Part shown: positions 14,588-22,703 of the stretch, in pieces | Numbering within the stretch: the first letter of the stretch is position 1 | Layout: every line of letters begins with the position of its first letter | Source: an uncultured Clostridia bacterium | Lineage (GTDB): Bacteria; Bacillota; Clostridia; Christensenellales; Borkfalkiaceae | Direction: 5' to 3' | Length of the DNA stretch: 29,389 nt | Assembly: GCA_934248055.1 (NCBI GenBank) | Contig: CAKQKI010000015.1 | Span: 1 to 29,389, forward strand | Made by a program: the position numbers and the translations under genes | The notes under the pieces: generated by a model | Told to the model about the DNA's origin: nothing | The model's input: the letters and a program-made list of their open reading frames with translations, nothing else | Database searches by the model: none

Positions 14588-15252
14588 TAAAGATAATAGA
14601 TTTATCGGTAAATTACGGCGAAAAGTCGGTCATTTCTCATCTGAACGCGGAATTTTCAAGCGGAAAAATCACCGCAATTCTCGGCGAAAGCGGCGCGGGT
14701 AAAACCACTCTTCTCAACGCTGTCGCGGGGATAGTCCGCTACGACGGAAAAATAGAAGGGGTAAACGGAAAAATATCGTATCTTTTTCAGGAAGCAAGGC
14801 TCGTTCCGAATTTAACGGTCGGCGAAAATTTAAAACTCGTCCGCCCGGATTTATCCGACGGCGACGTTAAAACCGTTCTTTATAAAACGGGGCTTGCAGG
14901 TTATTCCGAGAGAATGCCCGAAACTCTTTCGGGCGGAGAGCGGCAACGCGTTTCGATAGCGCGTGCGTTTTTATACGACGGCGATTTGCTTTTGCTTGAC
15001 GAACCTTTTTCTTCGCTCGATATTAAAAACAGGCTTAATCTTACGTCGCTTCTTCTTTCGCTCATTGAAAAAAGCGGCAAAACGGTTATCGCGGTAACTC
15101 ACGACGTGAATTTCGCAACCGACGCCGCCGACGATATATTCGTTTTTAAAGACGGCGCAATGCTTAAAATACCTTCCCGAAGCGCGTATGGCAGGGATTT
15201 AAACGAAAAAGAAAGAATAAAGCGCGAAACGGAAAAACTTTTTCTTGAATAA
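14584..15252 (+). CDS. ABC transporter ATPase, nitrate/sulfonate/taurine type
   Basis: 222 residues, slightly short for the family. Walker A GESGAGKTT (34-42), Q-loop LFQEARLVPNLTV, signature LSGGERQRVSIARAF, Walker B LLLLDEPFSSLD and VTHDV are all intact. It powers the permease at 13829-14587. The last gene of the operon; no clear terminator follows in the 81 bases before mazF. Confidence 0.88.
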   Translation: MIKIIDLSVNYGEKSVISHLNAEFSSGKITAILGESGAGKTTLLNAVAGIVRYDGKIEGVNGKISYLFQEARLVPNLTVGENLKLVRPDLSDGDVKTVLYKTGLAGYSERMPETLSGGERQRVSIARAFLYDGDLLLLDEPFSSLDIKNRLNLTSLLLSLIEKSGKTVIAVTHDVNFATDAADDIFVFKDGAMLKIPSRSAYGRDLNEKERIKRETEKLFLE

Positions 15253-15333
15253 AACCCGAAGTTTAAGTCAATAATATAACCGAAAACAGCGGCGTCGCAT
15301 ATAATGTAACGGGACGCTTTCGGGTGGTATATT

Positions 15334-15684
15334 ATGATAAAACGCGGAGAATTGTATTACGCCGATCTCAGTCCCGTGGTAGGGAGCGAACAGGGCGGAA
15401 TAAGACCCGTTCTCGTAGTTCAGAACGACGTCGGGAATAAATACAGCCCGACTATTATTGCGGCGGCTGTAACGAGCAGAATAAACAAAGCGAAATTACC
15501 CACGCATATCGAACTTTGCGCCAGAGATTACGGTCTGATGAAAGATTCCGTCGTTCTTCTCGAGCAGATAAGAACTCTCGATAAGCGTCGGCTGAAAGAC
15601 CGCATAGGGGAACTTCCCGAAAAAACCATGCTTAAAGTCGACGACGCGCTTCTGATAAGTCTGGGATTTCGCAAGGTTGAATAA
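15334..15684 (+). CDS. mazF: MazF/EndoA-type mRNA interferase toxin
   Basis: 116 residues, closely resembling Bacillus subtilis EndoA (NdoA/MazF): MIKRGELYYADLSPVVGSEQGGIRPVL at the start with the catalytic-site Arg, then TIIAAAVTSRINKAKLPTHIEL and DSVVLLEQIRTLDKRRL. The family cleaves RNA at short sequence motifs as a dimer and is normally held by a MazE/EndoAI antitoxin encoded just upstream. Here the 81 bases upstream hold no antitoxin ORF and the neighbour is an ABC ATPase, so the toxin looks orphaned. GGTGG lies about eight bases before the ATG, and a TATAAT at 15300-15305 may be a -10. A bidirectional terminator follows. Confidence 0.92.
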   Translation: MIKRGELYYADLSPVVGSEQGGIRPVLVVQNDVGNKYSPTIIAAAVTSRINKAKLPTHIELCARDYGLMKDSVVLLEQIRTLDKRRLKDRIGELPEKTMLKVDDALLISLGFRKVE

Positions 15685-15715
15685 AAAAACGGAGAGCGTT
15701 GCTTTCCGTTTTTTA
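15683..15715. terminator. Bidirectional terminator between mazF and the minus-strand permease
   Basis: Seven A then CGGA (15690-15693), with an inner AGC/GCT (15695-15697, 15701-15703), closed by TCCG (15705-15708) and six T. It serves both convergent genes. Confidence 0.8.
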
Positions 15716-15719
15716 AATT

Positions 15720-16526
15720 TCATCGCTTTTTTAAAAGAAGTTTTTCGGCAAGAACGACCGCTCCGTACATAAGCGCGGCGAGAACGCACAGTATTACGGT
15801 GCTTGCCATTACGAGATCGAGCCTGAACACCTGCCCGCCGTAGACGATAAGATAGCCTATTCCTTGTTTCGATACGAGATATTCGCCCATAATCGAACCT
15901 ATCCACGACATTCCGACGTTAATTTTAAGGCAGGAAACGAAAGTGGGCGCCGACGCGGGAATAACGAGTTTCGTAAGCGTTTGCATTTTCGTTGCGCCGA
16001 GCGATTTCATAAGCAATATTTTTGATTTTTCCGTGGCTAAAAACCCGTTTTCCATAGTTATTACGGTTACGATAACGGTTATTATCACCGCCATAAAAAC
16101 TATCGACTTCGTTCCCGCGCCGAACCATACGATTATTATCGGTCCGAGCGCGATTTTCGGAAGGCTGTTAAGAACCACTATATAAGGCTCGCAAACCCTT
16201 CTTAAAAATTCGCTCCACCATAAAAGAAGCGCGATAAAAACGCCCGAAACGGTCGCTATAAAAAATCCCGCGAGCGTTTCGTAAAGAGTAGTGCCCGCGT
16301 GCTTTAAAAGTTCTCCGCTTGCCGCAAGATTTTTAATCGTTTTGATTATTTCGGACGGCATACTCATAAGAAACGGGTCTATAAATCCCGTTCTCGCAAG
16401 AATTTCCCATAGTCCGAGAAGAGCGGCAAGAATCCCTATCCGCGCCGCGTTTACGAGCGCGGCGGTTACTTTTTTCTTTTTAATATAATTTTTTCTGCTT
16501 AAAGACAAGTAATTTTTATTTTTCAT
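15720..16526 (-). CDS. ABC transporter permease of a second nitrate/sulfonate/taurine-type importer
   Basis: 268 residues, about six membrane helices. LLGLWEILARTGFIDPFLMSMPSEIIKTI and the EAA loop LLMKSLGATKMQTLTKLVIPASAPTF are characteristic of the SsuC/TauC/ThiX permeases. The N-terminus is strongly basic (KNYIKKKKVTA). The start overlaps the ATPase stop by 11 bases, so the two are co-translated. It is paralogous in architecture to 13829-14587, but the sequences differ widely. Confidence 0.88.
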   Translation of the reverse strand: MKNKNYLSLSRKNYIKKKKVTAALVNAARIGILAALLGLWEILARTGFIDPFLMSMPSEIIKTIKNLAASGELLKHAGTTLYETLAGFFIATVSGVFIALLLWWSEFLRRVCEPYIVVLNSLPKIALGPIIIVWFGAGTKSIVFMAVIITVIVTVITMENGFLATEKSKILLMKSLGATKMQTLTKLVIPASAPTFVSCLKINVGMSWIGSIMGEYLVSKQGIGYLIVYGGQVFRLDLVMASTVILCVLAALMYGAVVLAEKLLLKKR

Positions 16527-17280
16527 CGTTAAGTTCTCTCCACAGCGTTTCGAATTTCTCCCCGAAATCTTTACTTTCGCGGCGTTTTAAAGGCAGTATC
16601 GATTTATCCGTTTTAAAAACGTAAACGTTCTTTATAGTGGCGGGGCGGCGGGTTAAAACGATTACTCTGTCTGCCATGGAAATCGCCTCGGATATATCGT
16701 GCGTGACGAGTACGGCGGTTTTTTTCTGTTCGGTTATTATGGAATACACGTCGTCGCAGACGTTCAGTCTTGTCTGATAGTCGAGAGCGGAAAAGGGTTC
16801 GTCGAGAAGAAGAAGGTCGGGATTCGTCGCAAGCGTTCTTATAAGCGCGGCACGCTGACGCATTCCGCCCGACAGTTCGCCGGGATACGCTTTTAAAAAT
16901 TCGCCGAGACCGTATTTCTTTACGAGCGCGTAAACCTTTTCGCGGTTTTCGCGCGTATTCATTTTTTTTACTTCGAGCGGTAAAATAACGTTTTTTTCTA
17001 TCGTTCTCCAAGGAAAAAGTTCGTCGCGCTGAAGCATATAACCTATGTCTTTACGGGGTTTTAAGATTTCTTCGCCCTTGAAAAACACTTTGCCCGTCGT
17101 TGCCTTTATAAGCCCCGCTATTATAGACAGCACCGTCGTTTTTCCGCACCCCGAAGGTCCTATTATCGCAACGAATTCTCCGTTATAAACGGAAAAATCA
17201 AGGTTTTTTACGGCTTCGGTTTCCTGATCGTCGCTCTGATATACGAGCGACGCGTTTTCTGCTTTCAGTATCTCGTTCAT
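16516..17280 (-). CDS. ABC transporter ATPase of the second importer
   Basis: 254 residues. Walker A GPSGCGKTT (41-49), Q-loop MLQRDELFPWRTIEKNV, signature LSGGMRQRAALIRTL, Walker B LLLLDEPFSALD and VTHDISEAI. This is the SsuB/TauB/ThiZ branch, where the DEPFSALD and ISEAISMADR wording is usual. AAAGGA lies a few bases before the ATG. The gap to the upstream binding protein is 26 bases. Confidence 0.9.
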   Translation of the reverse strand: MNEILKAENASLVYQSDDQETEAVKNLDFSVYNGEFVAIIGPSGCGKTTVLSIIAGLIKATTGKVFFKGEEILKPRKDIGYMLQRDELFPWRTIEKNVILPLEVKKMNTRENREKVYALVKKYGLGEFLKAYPGELSGGMRQRAALIRTLATNPDLLLLDEPFSALDYQTRLNVCDDVYSIITEQKKTAVLVTHDISEAISMADRVIVLTRRPATIKNVYVFKTDKSILPLKRRESKDFGEKFETLWRELNDEK

Positions 17281-17306
17281 TTTATCCTTTTACGGCGCGA
17301 TCGTTT

Positions 17307-18305
17307 TTACGCTCCGTATATTTCTTTATATATTTTTTGCGCGAATTTCGTTTCGACGATATTTTCGTAAACCGCGCCGTTCACGTTTTCTCCCGCGTTT
17401 TTTATCACCGAAAGAAGTTTTTCGTAAGCGGTTTTCGTCAAAACGAGATCTTTTTGCCAGGTGTCTACCGACTTGTAGTTTTTAAGCGACGCCGCAACCG
17501 ATTTAAGAACGCTTCCCGTAAAATGCTTTACGAGATATTCCGCAACTGTTTCGTCGTCCGTTTCGGCGGTATATTTTACCGCTTTCATAAGAGCGCGGGT
17601 AAATTTTTCGATTTTTTCGCCGTTTTTCTTCATATACGATTCGAGCGCGATAAAAGAAGTGTAAGGTATTTCGCCGCTTTCTTTTCCTACCGAAGCGGCG
17701 ATATATCCTTTGCCCGCGTTTACAAATTCGGTAGCCGTAGGCTCGAAAAGAGTAACGTAATCGCCCGCGCCGCCGTCGAAAGTGGGAGCCATAAGCGGAA
17801 ATTGAACGTCCGTACGGAGCGTTACGTCCTTTCCTTCGGTAAGCCCCGAATTTTTAACTACGTACTGAAAAGTCATTGCGGGAAGCCCGCCTTTTCGTCC
17901 GATGATAACGGTTTTTCCTTTCAGATCGGAAAACTTAAAGTCTTTTTCTTCTTTTCTGCCTATCAGAAAACAACCGTCGCGCTTCGTAAGTTGCGCAAAA
18001 ACTTTGGGTTTATCCTTTTTGTTTTGCTTGGAAACGTAAACTGCGGTTTCGGGTCCTGCAAGAATTACGTCGGCGCCGCCCGATAAAAGGGCGGTCATAG
18101 ATACGTCCGAGCCGCCGCCGTTGGTAAGTTCTATTTCAAGACCTTCGTCTTTGAAAAAACCTTTTTCGATTGCAACGTAGAACGGAGCGTAAAAAAACGA
18201 GTCCGTCACTTCGTTTACTCTGATAACGTTATCCGCTTTCTTGCAGCCCGCAAAAACGGACAAAGCAAGAAACGCGGTTAAAAAAACGGTAATTATTTTT
18301 TTCAT
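17307..18305 (-). CDS. ABC substrate-binding lipoprotein, NMT1/THI5-like
   Basis: 332 residues. The signal peptide ends in VFAGC (Cys21 lipidated). DSFFYAPFYVAIEKGFFKDEGLEIEL is the classic NMT1/ThiY opening, followed by GGADVILAGPE and DLKGKTVIIGRKGG. Such proteins bind thiamine or riboflavin precursors, sulfonates, nitrate or similar anions; which one cannot be read here. First gene of the minus-strand operon with ATPase and permease. GAGGAAA precedes the ATG, and the promoter is divergent from and overlaps that of valS. Confidence 0.88.
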   Translation of the reverse strand: MKKIITVFLTAFLALSVFAGCKKADNVIRVNEVTDSFFYAPFYVAIEKGFFKDEGLEIELTNGGGSDVSMTALLSGGADVILAGPETAVYVSKQNKKDKPKVFAQLTKRDGCFLIGRKEEKDFKFSDLKGKTVIIGRKGGLPAMTFQYVVKNSGLTEGKDVTLRTDVQFPLMAPTFDGGAGDYVTLFEPTATEFVNAGKGYIAASVGKESGEIPYTSFIALESYMKKNGEKIEKFTRALMKAVKYTAETDDETVAEYLVKHFTGSVLKSVAASLKNYKSVDTWQKDLVLTKTAYEKLLSVIKNAGENVNGAVYENIVETKFAQKIYKEIYGA

Positions 18306-18324
18306 ATATAAATTTCCTCATAAC

Positions 18325-18376
18325 ATTATATGTGCGTCGACTTTCGTTTGACAAACGGGCGCGATTAAAGTATAAT
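18325..18376. promoter_or_regulatory. Overlapping divergent promoters of valS and the second ABC importer
   Basis: Plus strand: TTGACA (18348-18353), 17-base spacer, TATAAT (18371-18376), a perfect consensus for valS. Minus strand: TTGTCA (18349-18354), 18-base spacer, TATAAT (18325-18330). The two -35 boxes are the same bases read on opposite strands, inside the perfect inverted repeat CGTTTGACAAACG (18345-18357). Confidence 0.75.
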
Positions 18377-18413
18377 TATAAATATTGCATTATTTTCAAT
18401 AAAGAGGTCGTAT

Positions 18414-21044
18414 ATGAACAATCAAACGACGTATAATCCGAAAGAATTCGAAGAAAGGCTTTATAAAGAATGGGAAGAAAAAGGTTATTTTAAGGCAACT
18501 CCTAATCCCGACAAGGTCCCGTTTACCATAGTTATACCGCCGCCGAATATCACGGGGCAACTTCATATGGGGCATGCGCTCGACGAGAGTTTGCAGGATT
18601 CCATTATAAGATTCAAACGTATGCAGGGGTACGAGGCTTTGTGGCTTCCCGGCACCGATCACGCTTCCATCGCGACAGAAGTAAAAATAGTGGACGCTAT
18701 GCGCGCCGAAGGTCTTACGAAAGAAGAAGTCGGAAGAGAAGGCTTTCTTAAACGCGCCTGGGCGTGGAAAGAAAAGTACGGCGGCAGAATAGTAGAGCAA
18801 CTCAAACGGCTCGGCTCGTCGTGCGACTGGTCGCGCCTGTCGTTCACGATGGACGAAAAGTGCAGCCGCGCCGTGCGCGAAGTTTTCGTTAATCTTTACG
18901 ATAAAGGGCTTATTTATCAGGGCAAACGCATTATAAACTGGTGTCCCGAATGTAAAACCGCTTTATCCGACGCCGAAGTCGAGTATTCCGAAGAGCAGTC
19001 GCATTTATGGCATATAAGATACGCTTTCAAAGACGGAAGCGGATTTGTTACCGTCGCTACGACGCGCCCCGAAACGATGCTCGGAGATACCGCGGTTGCC
19101 GTAAACCCGAAAGACAAGCGTTACGAAGGACTGACGGGAAAAACTCTCGTTCTTCCCATAACGCACAGAGAAATACCCCTTATCGCCGATAACTACGTGG
19201 AAACGGATTTCGGCACGGGCGCGGTAAAGATAACTCCCGCCCACGATCCGAACGACTTCGAAGTAGGGCTTCGCCACGAATTGCCCGTTATCCGCACGAT
19301 GAACGACGACGGCACTATGAACGAAAACGCCGGCAAGTACGCGGGAATGGACAGGTTCGATTGCAGAAAAGCGATCGTTGAAGATTTAAAGAAAGAAGGC
19401 GCGCTCGTAAAGGTTGAAAATTATTCGCACAACGTAGGGCATTGTTACCGTTGCCATAGCAGCGTAGAGCCTATAATTTCAAAGCAATGGTTCGTTAAAA
19501 TGGAGCCGCTTGCAAAACCCGCGATTGACGCGGTGCGTAAAAAAAGCATAAAATTCACCCCCGAAAGATTTACGAAAATCTATTTCAACTGGATGAATAA
19601 CATAAAAGACTGGTGCATTTCGCGTCAGTTATGGTGGGGGCATAGAATACCCGCGTTTTATTGCGAAGATTGCGGCAAAATGACCGTTTCCAAAACGGAC
19701 GTAACCGTTTGTCCCGAATGTAAATCGAAAAATATCCGTCAGGACGAAGACGTTCTCGATACCTGGTTCAGTTCCGCGTTATGGCCGTTTTCTACGCTCG
19801 GTTATCCCGAAGTGACGGAAGACCTTAAATATTTTTACCCGACAGACCTTCTCGTTACGGGTTACGATATTATTTTCTTCTGGGTTGCGAGAATGATATT
19901 CTCGGGGCTCGAGCATACCGAACGTATTCCTTTTAAAGACGTTCTTATTCACGGTCTTGTGCGCGACGCGCAAGGTCGCAAGATGAGTAAGTCTTTAGGC
20001 AACGGCATCGATCCTTTGGAAATTATCGACGAGTACGGCGCGGATACTTTAAGATACACTCTTTTAAGCGGCGTCGCTCCCGGCAGCGATATGAGATTTT
20101 CCAAAGAAAAACTCGACGGTTCGCGCAATTATATCAATAAAATCTGGAACGCTTCGCGCTTCGTTATCATGAATTGCGAAGGAAGAAAGATAAGGGATAT
20201 AAGCGAATGTAAACTCAGTCTTGCGGATAAGTGGATAGTTTCCCGTCTTAACGCCATCGTCAGAAAAGTGACGGTCAATATGGAAAAGTACGAGATAGGA
20301 ATCGCGTGCGCCGAACTTCAGGAGTTTATGTGGAGCGATTTCTGCGACTGGTATATCGAACTTTCAAAACCCGCGCTTTACGGCGAAGAAGGGGATAAAA
20401 AGGATAGCACGCTCGGCGTTCTCGTTTACGTGCTTAAAAACACGCTTAAACTTCTTCACCCTTATATTCCTTTTATCACCGACGAAATTTACCGTAATCT
20501 TCCGGGAACGGAAGGAAGCATTATGGTTTCGGATTATCCGAGATACAACGCTTCGCTCAATCATAAAAAAGACGCCGAAAATTGCGCTTATATAATGAGC
20601 GTTATAAAATCCATTCGTCAGATACGCGCCGATACGGGTTGCGCTCCCAACAAAAAGGTAGAACTTTTCGTCGTAAGCGAAAAGAAAAACCTTATTTTCA
20701 AGGCGTCGGTATATATCGAAAAACTTGCGGGGGTAAGCAAAATTTCGTTTATAAGAGCGAAAAACGAACTTACGGTTAAAACCGTTTCTCAGGTGCTTGA
20801 TAAAACCGAACTTTACATTCCGCTCGGCGAACTCGTAGACAGAGAAAAGGAAATAAAGCGTCTGAGCGCGGAACTTGAAAAAACCGAGAGCGAAATCGCA
20901 AGGGCGAGCGGCAAACTCGCAAATCGCGGTTTCCTTGAAAAGGCGCCCAAGCAACTTGTCGACAATGAACTCGAAAAGCGCGATAAATTCATCGAAATAC
21001 GCGCAAAAATTCTTGAAAATCTTAAAGAAATACAGGATTTATAA
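18414..21044 (+). CDS. valS: Valyl-tRNA synthetase
   Basis: 876 residues, the normal bacterial length. Class I synthetase signatures are intact: HMGH at 51-54 in PPPNITGQLHMGHAL and KMSKS at 523-527. The editing domain lies between them, beginning around TTRPETMLGDTAVAV, which discriminates against threonine. Several CxxC pairs (WCPEC, YRCH, CEDC, CPEC) may hold zinc. The C-terminal part has the anticodon-binding helices and a final valine-arm coiled coil (residues about 810-870, heptad-like). It charges tRNA-Val in the cytosol. AGAGG (18403-18407) precedes the ATG. The leader is only about 30 bases, too short for a T-box. Confidence 0.97.
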   Translation: MNNQTTYNPKEFEERLYKEWEEKGYFKATPNPDKVPFTIVIPPPNITGQLHMGHALDESLQDSIIRFKRMQGYEALWLPGTDHASIATEVKIVDAMRAEGLTKEEVGREGFLKRAWAWKEKYGGRIVEQLKRLGSSCDWSRLSFTMDEKCSRAVREVFVNLYDKGLIYQGKRIINWCPECKTALSDAEVEYSEEQSHLWHIRYAFKDGSGFVTVATTRPETMLGDTAVAVNPKDKRYEGLTGKTLVLPITHREIPLIADNYVETDFGTGAVKITPAHDPNDFEVGLRHELPVIRTMNDDGTMNENAGKYAGMDRFDCRKAIVEDLKKEGALVKVENYSHNVGHCYRCHSSVEPIISKQWFVKMEPLAKPAIDAVRKKSIKFTPERFTKIYFNWMNNIKDWCISRQLWWGHRIPAFYCEDCGKMTVSKTDVTVCPECKSKNIRQDEDVLDTWFSSALWPFSTLGYPEVTEDLKYFYPTDLLVTGYDIIFFWVARMIFSGLEHTERIPFKDVLIHGLVRDAQGRKMSKSLGNGIDPLEIIDEYGADTLRYTLLSGVAPGSDMRFSKEKLDGSRNYINKIWNASRFVIMNCEGRKIRDISECKLSLADKWIVSRLNAIVRKVTVNMEKYEIGIACAELQEFMWSDFCDWYIELSKPALYGEEGDKKDSTLGVLVYVLKNTLKLLHPYIPFITDEIYRNLPGTEGSIMVSDYPRYNASLNHKKDAENCAYIMSVIKSIRQIRADTGCAPNKKVELFVVSEKKNLIFKASVYIEKLAGVSKISFIRAKNELTVKTVSQVLDKTELYIPLGELVDREKEIKRLSAELEKTESEIARASGKLANRGFLEKAPKQLVDNELEKRDKFIEIRAKILENLKEIQDL

Positions 21045-21060
21045 TAAATATACGTTTATA

Positions 21061-21097
21061 AACGCTTTCGGTTATCGTTTTTGCCGCGAGCGTTTTT
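21061..21097 (+). terminator. Probable terminator of valS
   Basis: AACGCT (21061-21066) pairs with AGCGTT (21089-21094), with an inner CGG/CCG, followed by a T-run to 21097. The loop is long, so efficiency is uncertain. Confidence 0.6.
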
Positions 21098-21131
21098 ATT
21101 GTTAAGATTGCCCGTATCTTCGGTCACACGC

Positions 21132-21161
21132 TTGACACGATTGCCGACGATATAGTAATAT
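21132..21161 (+). promoter_or_regulatory. Promoter of the O-antigen-ligase-like gene (probably leaderless)
   Basis: -35 TTGACA (21132-21137), 18-base spacer, -10 TAATAT (21156-21161). The ATG at 21169 is seven bases after the -10, and no ribosome binding site is present. Confidence 0.6.
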
Positions 21162-21168
21162 ATATATT

Positions 21169-22629
21169 ATGGAAAAGGTTGAGCATAAAATCGGCTTAGG
21201 CGAATTTTTCCGTTCGCTGCAAAAAAGCAATATCGCCGTATTCATAAATAAATGGTTTTACACGCCTTATTACGTTATGATTATGGCGTTTGCTTCTCTT
21301 CTCGGCGCAACGCTCGGAGCCGAAGTTTTTGCATACACGGTTATTATTGCCGCGGCAGTGCTTTCGCTTCTTTTCGCGAAAGATTTTTTGCCTACCGTTC
21401 CCGTATTTATTTCGGCGTATATAACTCCGAATTTCAAAAACAATCCCGGCGTTAATCCCGACTCTGTTTTCTCTTTCGGAAGGGCGGGAATATATCTGAC
21501 GGCGCTCGTCGCTCTTTTGGCGATTGCGCTCGTTATAAGACTTGCAACCGATAAGCGGTTTAATTTTAAAAAACTGTTTACCGAAAAAAGAAAACTGACT
21601 TACGGTTTTGCGGCTATTGCCGTCGCGTTTTTGCTTTCGGGAATTTTCAGTAAAGAGTTTTCGGGCGTATGGCTTAAAAACCTTATTTACGTTTCATTAC
21701 TCGTAATTTGCTTTGCGGCTCTTTATTTTTTATATACAGCGTGCGTGGAATGGAACGAAAACGCCTTTTTCTATCTCTTGTTTACGGGAATGATTCTTGC
21801 GACGGAAGTCGTTCTGCAAACCGTTTACACTTATTTTGCAAAAGACGTGATTTTAAACGGCAGGATAGACAGAAGCGCGATTTATACGGGCTGGGGAAAC
21901 AATAACAATATCGGAGCGTTTATGGCGTTTCTGATGCCGTGCGCTTTCGCTCTTGCGGCGCTTAAAGAAAAGAACTCGTGGGTTTATAACGGAATAGGCA
22001 ACGTTATATTTCTCGGAATTATTCTCACTCAGTCGCGCGGGTCGATTCTTACCGCCGCCATAGTTTACGTTTTTTGCGCTGTACTCGTTATTTCAAAAGG
22101 ACACAATAAAATTCAGAACGCCGTTCTTTACGCGGCGGTCGCGCTTGCCGGAATACTCGTTATAATCGTGTTTTTCGATAAAATAATCGTTCTTATGGGC
22201 GAAATTATCGATAAAGGGTTGCACGACGGCGGCTCGGGAAGAGTAAACGCTTATAAAACAGGAATGCAAAAATTTTTATCGGCGCCTATATTCGGAACGA
22301 CTTTTTATTCGGCACCGTCGGAACTTATGTGGAACGTTGCGGCAAACGAGTCGTTCAACGCGTTTATGCCTGCAAGATGGCATAACACCGCGGTGCAGAT
22401 TCTTGCGAGCGCAGGCTTAGCCGGGGCGGCGGCGTATATTTATCACAGAACGCAAACCGTTCTGCTGGTTTTTAAAAAGCCATCGGTGTTAAAATGGTTT
22501 TTAGCCCTGTGCGTGCTTTCCATACTCGGCACGAGCCTTGTGGACTGCCATCTGTTTAATTTCGCACCGACCTTTATTTATTCGATTTTACTTGCTTTTA
22601 TAGAAAAATCGGACGATACGGAACTTTAA
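21169..22629 (+). CDS. O-antigen ligase / Wzy-like polymerase family membrane protein
   Basis: 486 residues with about ten to twelve hydrophobic helices. The diagnostic block is TGWGNNNNIGAFMAFLMP (around residues 242-259) followed by LTQSRGSILTAAIVY. The long outer loop near residues 345-405 contains GSGRVNAYKTGM and a WHNTAVQILASAGLAG motif, as in WaaL/Wzy_C proteins. Those enzymes join or polymerise lipid-linked glycans on the outer face of the membrane; in a Gram-positive cell the product may be a capsule, teichoic or lipoglycan polymer. There are no glycosyltransferase neighbours, so the substrate is unknown. It starts without a visible ribosome binding site. Confidence 0.85.
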   Translation: MEKVEHKIGLGEFFRSLQKSNIAVFINKWFYTPYYVMIMAFASLLGATLGAEVFAYTVIIAAAVLSLLFAKDFLPTVPVFISAYITPNFKNNPGVNPDSVFSFGRAGIYLTALVALLAIALVIRLATDKRFNFKKLFTEKRKLTYGFAAIAVAFLLSGIFSKEFSGVWLKNLIYVSLLVICFAALYFLYTACVEWNENAFFYLLFTGMILATEVVLQTVYTYFAKDVILNGRIDRSAIYTGWGNNNNIGAFMAFLMPCAFALAALKEKNSWVYNGIGNVIFLGIILTQSRGSILTAAIVYVFCAVLVISKGHNKIQNAVLYAAVALAGILVIIVFFDKIIVLMGEIIDKGLHDGGSGRVNAYKTGMQKFLSAPIFGTTFYSAPSELMWNVAANESFNAFMPARWHNTAVQILASAGLAGAAAYIYHRTQTVLLVFKKPSVLKWFLALCVLSILGTSLVDCHLFNFAPTFIYSILLAFIEKSDDTEL

Positions 22630-22644
22630 AATCAATAAATTATC

Positions 22645-22675
22645 CGCGCGGCAACGCGCGTTTTGTTTATTTTCG
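22645..22675 (+). terminator. Terminator after the ligase-like gene
   Basis: CGCGCG (22645-22650), GCAA loop, CGCGCG (22655-22660), followed by the T-rich TTTTGTTTATTTT. Confidence 0.7.
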
Positions 22676-22703
22676 CGCATATGCGCATATCGGAATATAA
22701 TAT

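Noticed and set aside
17337..18086. Long ORF opposite the second binding-protein gene
   Set aside because: Its residues are a reverse-strand shadow of a well-supported gene, rich in Arg and Phe, with no family resemblance.
20364..20954. Long minus-strand ORF inside valS
   Set aside because: Shadow of the conserved synthetase C-terminal coding region, with no ribosome binding site and no recognisable domain.
22696..22703. TATAAT as the promoter of the CDF gene
   Set aside because: Transcription from it would start inside the first codons and no -35 is found at the right distance.
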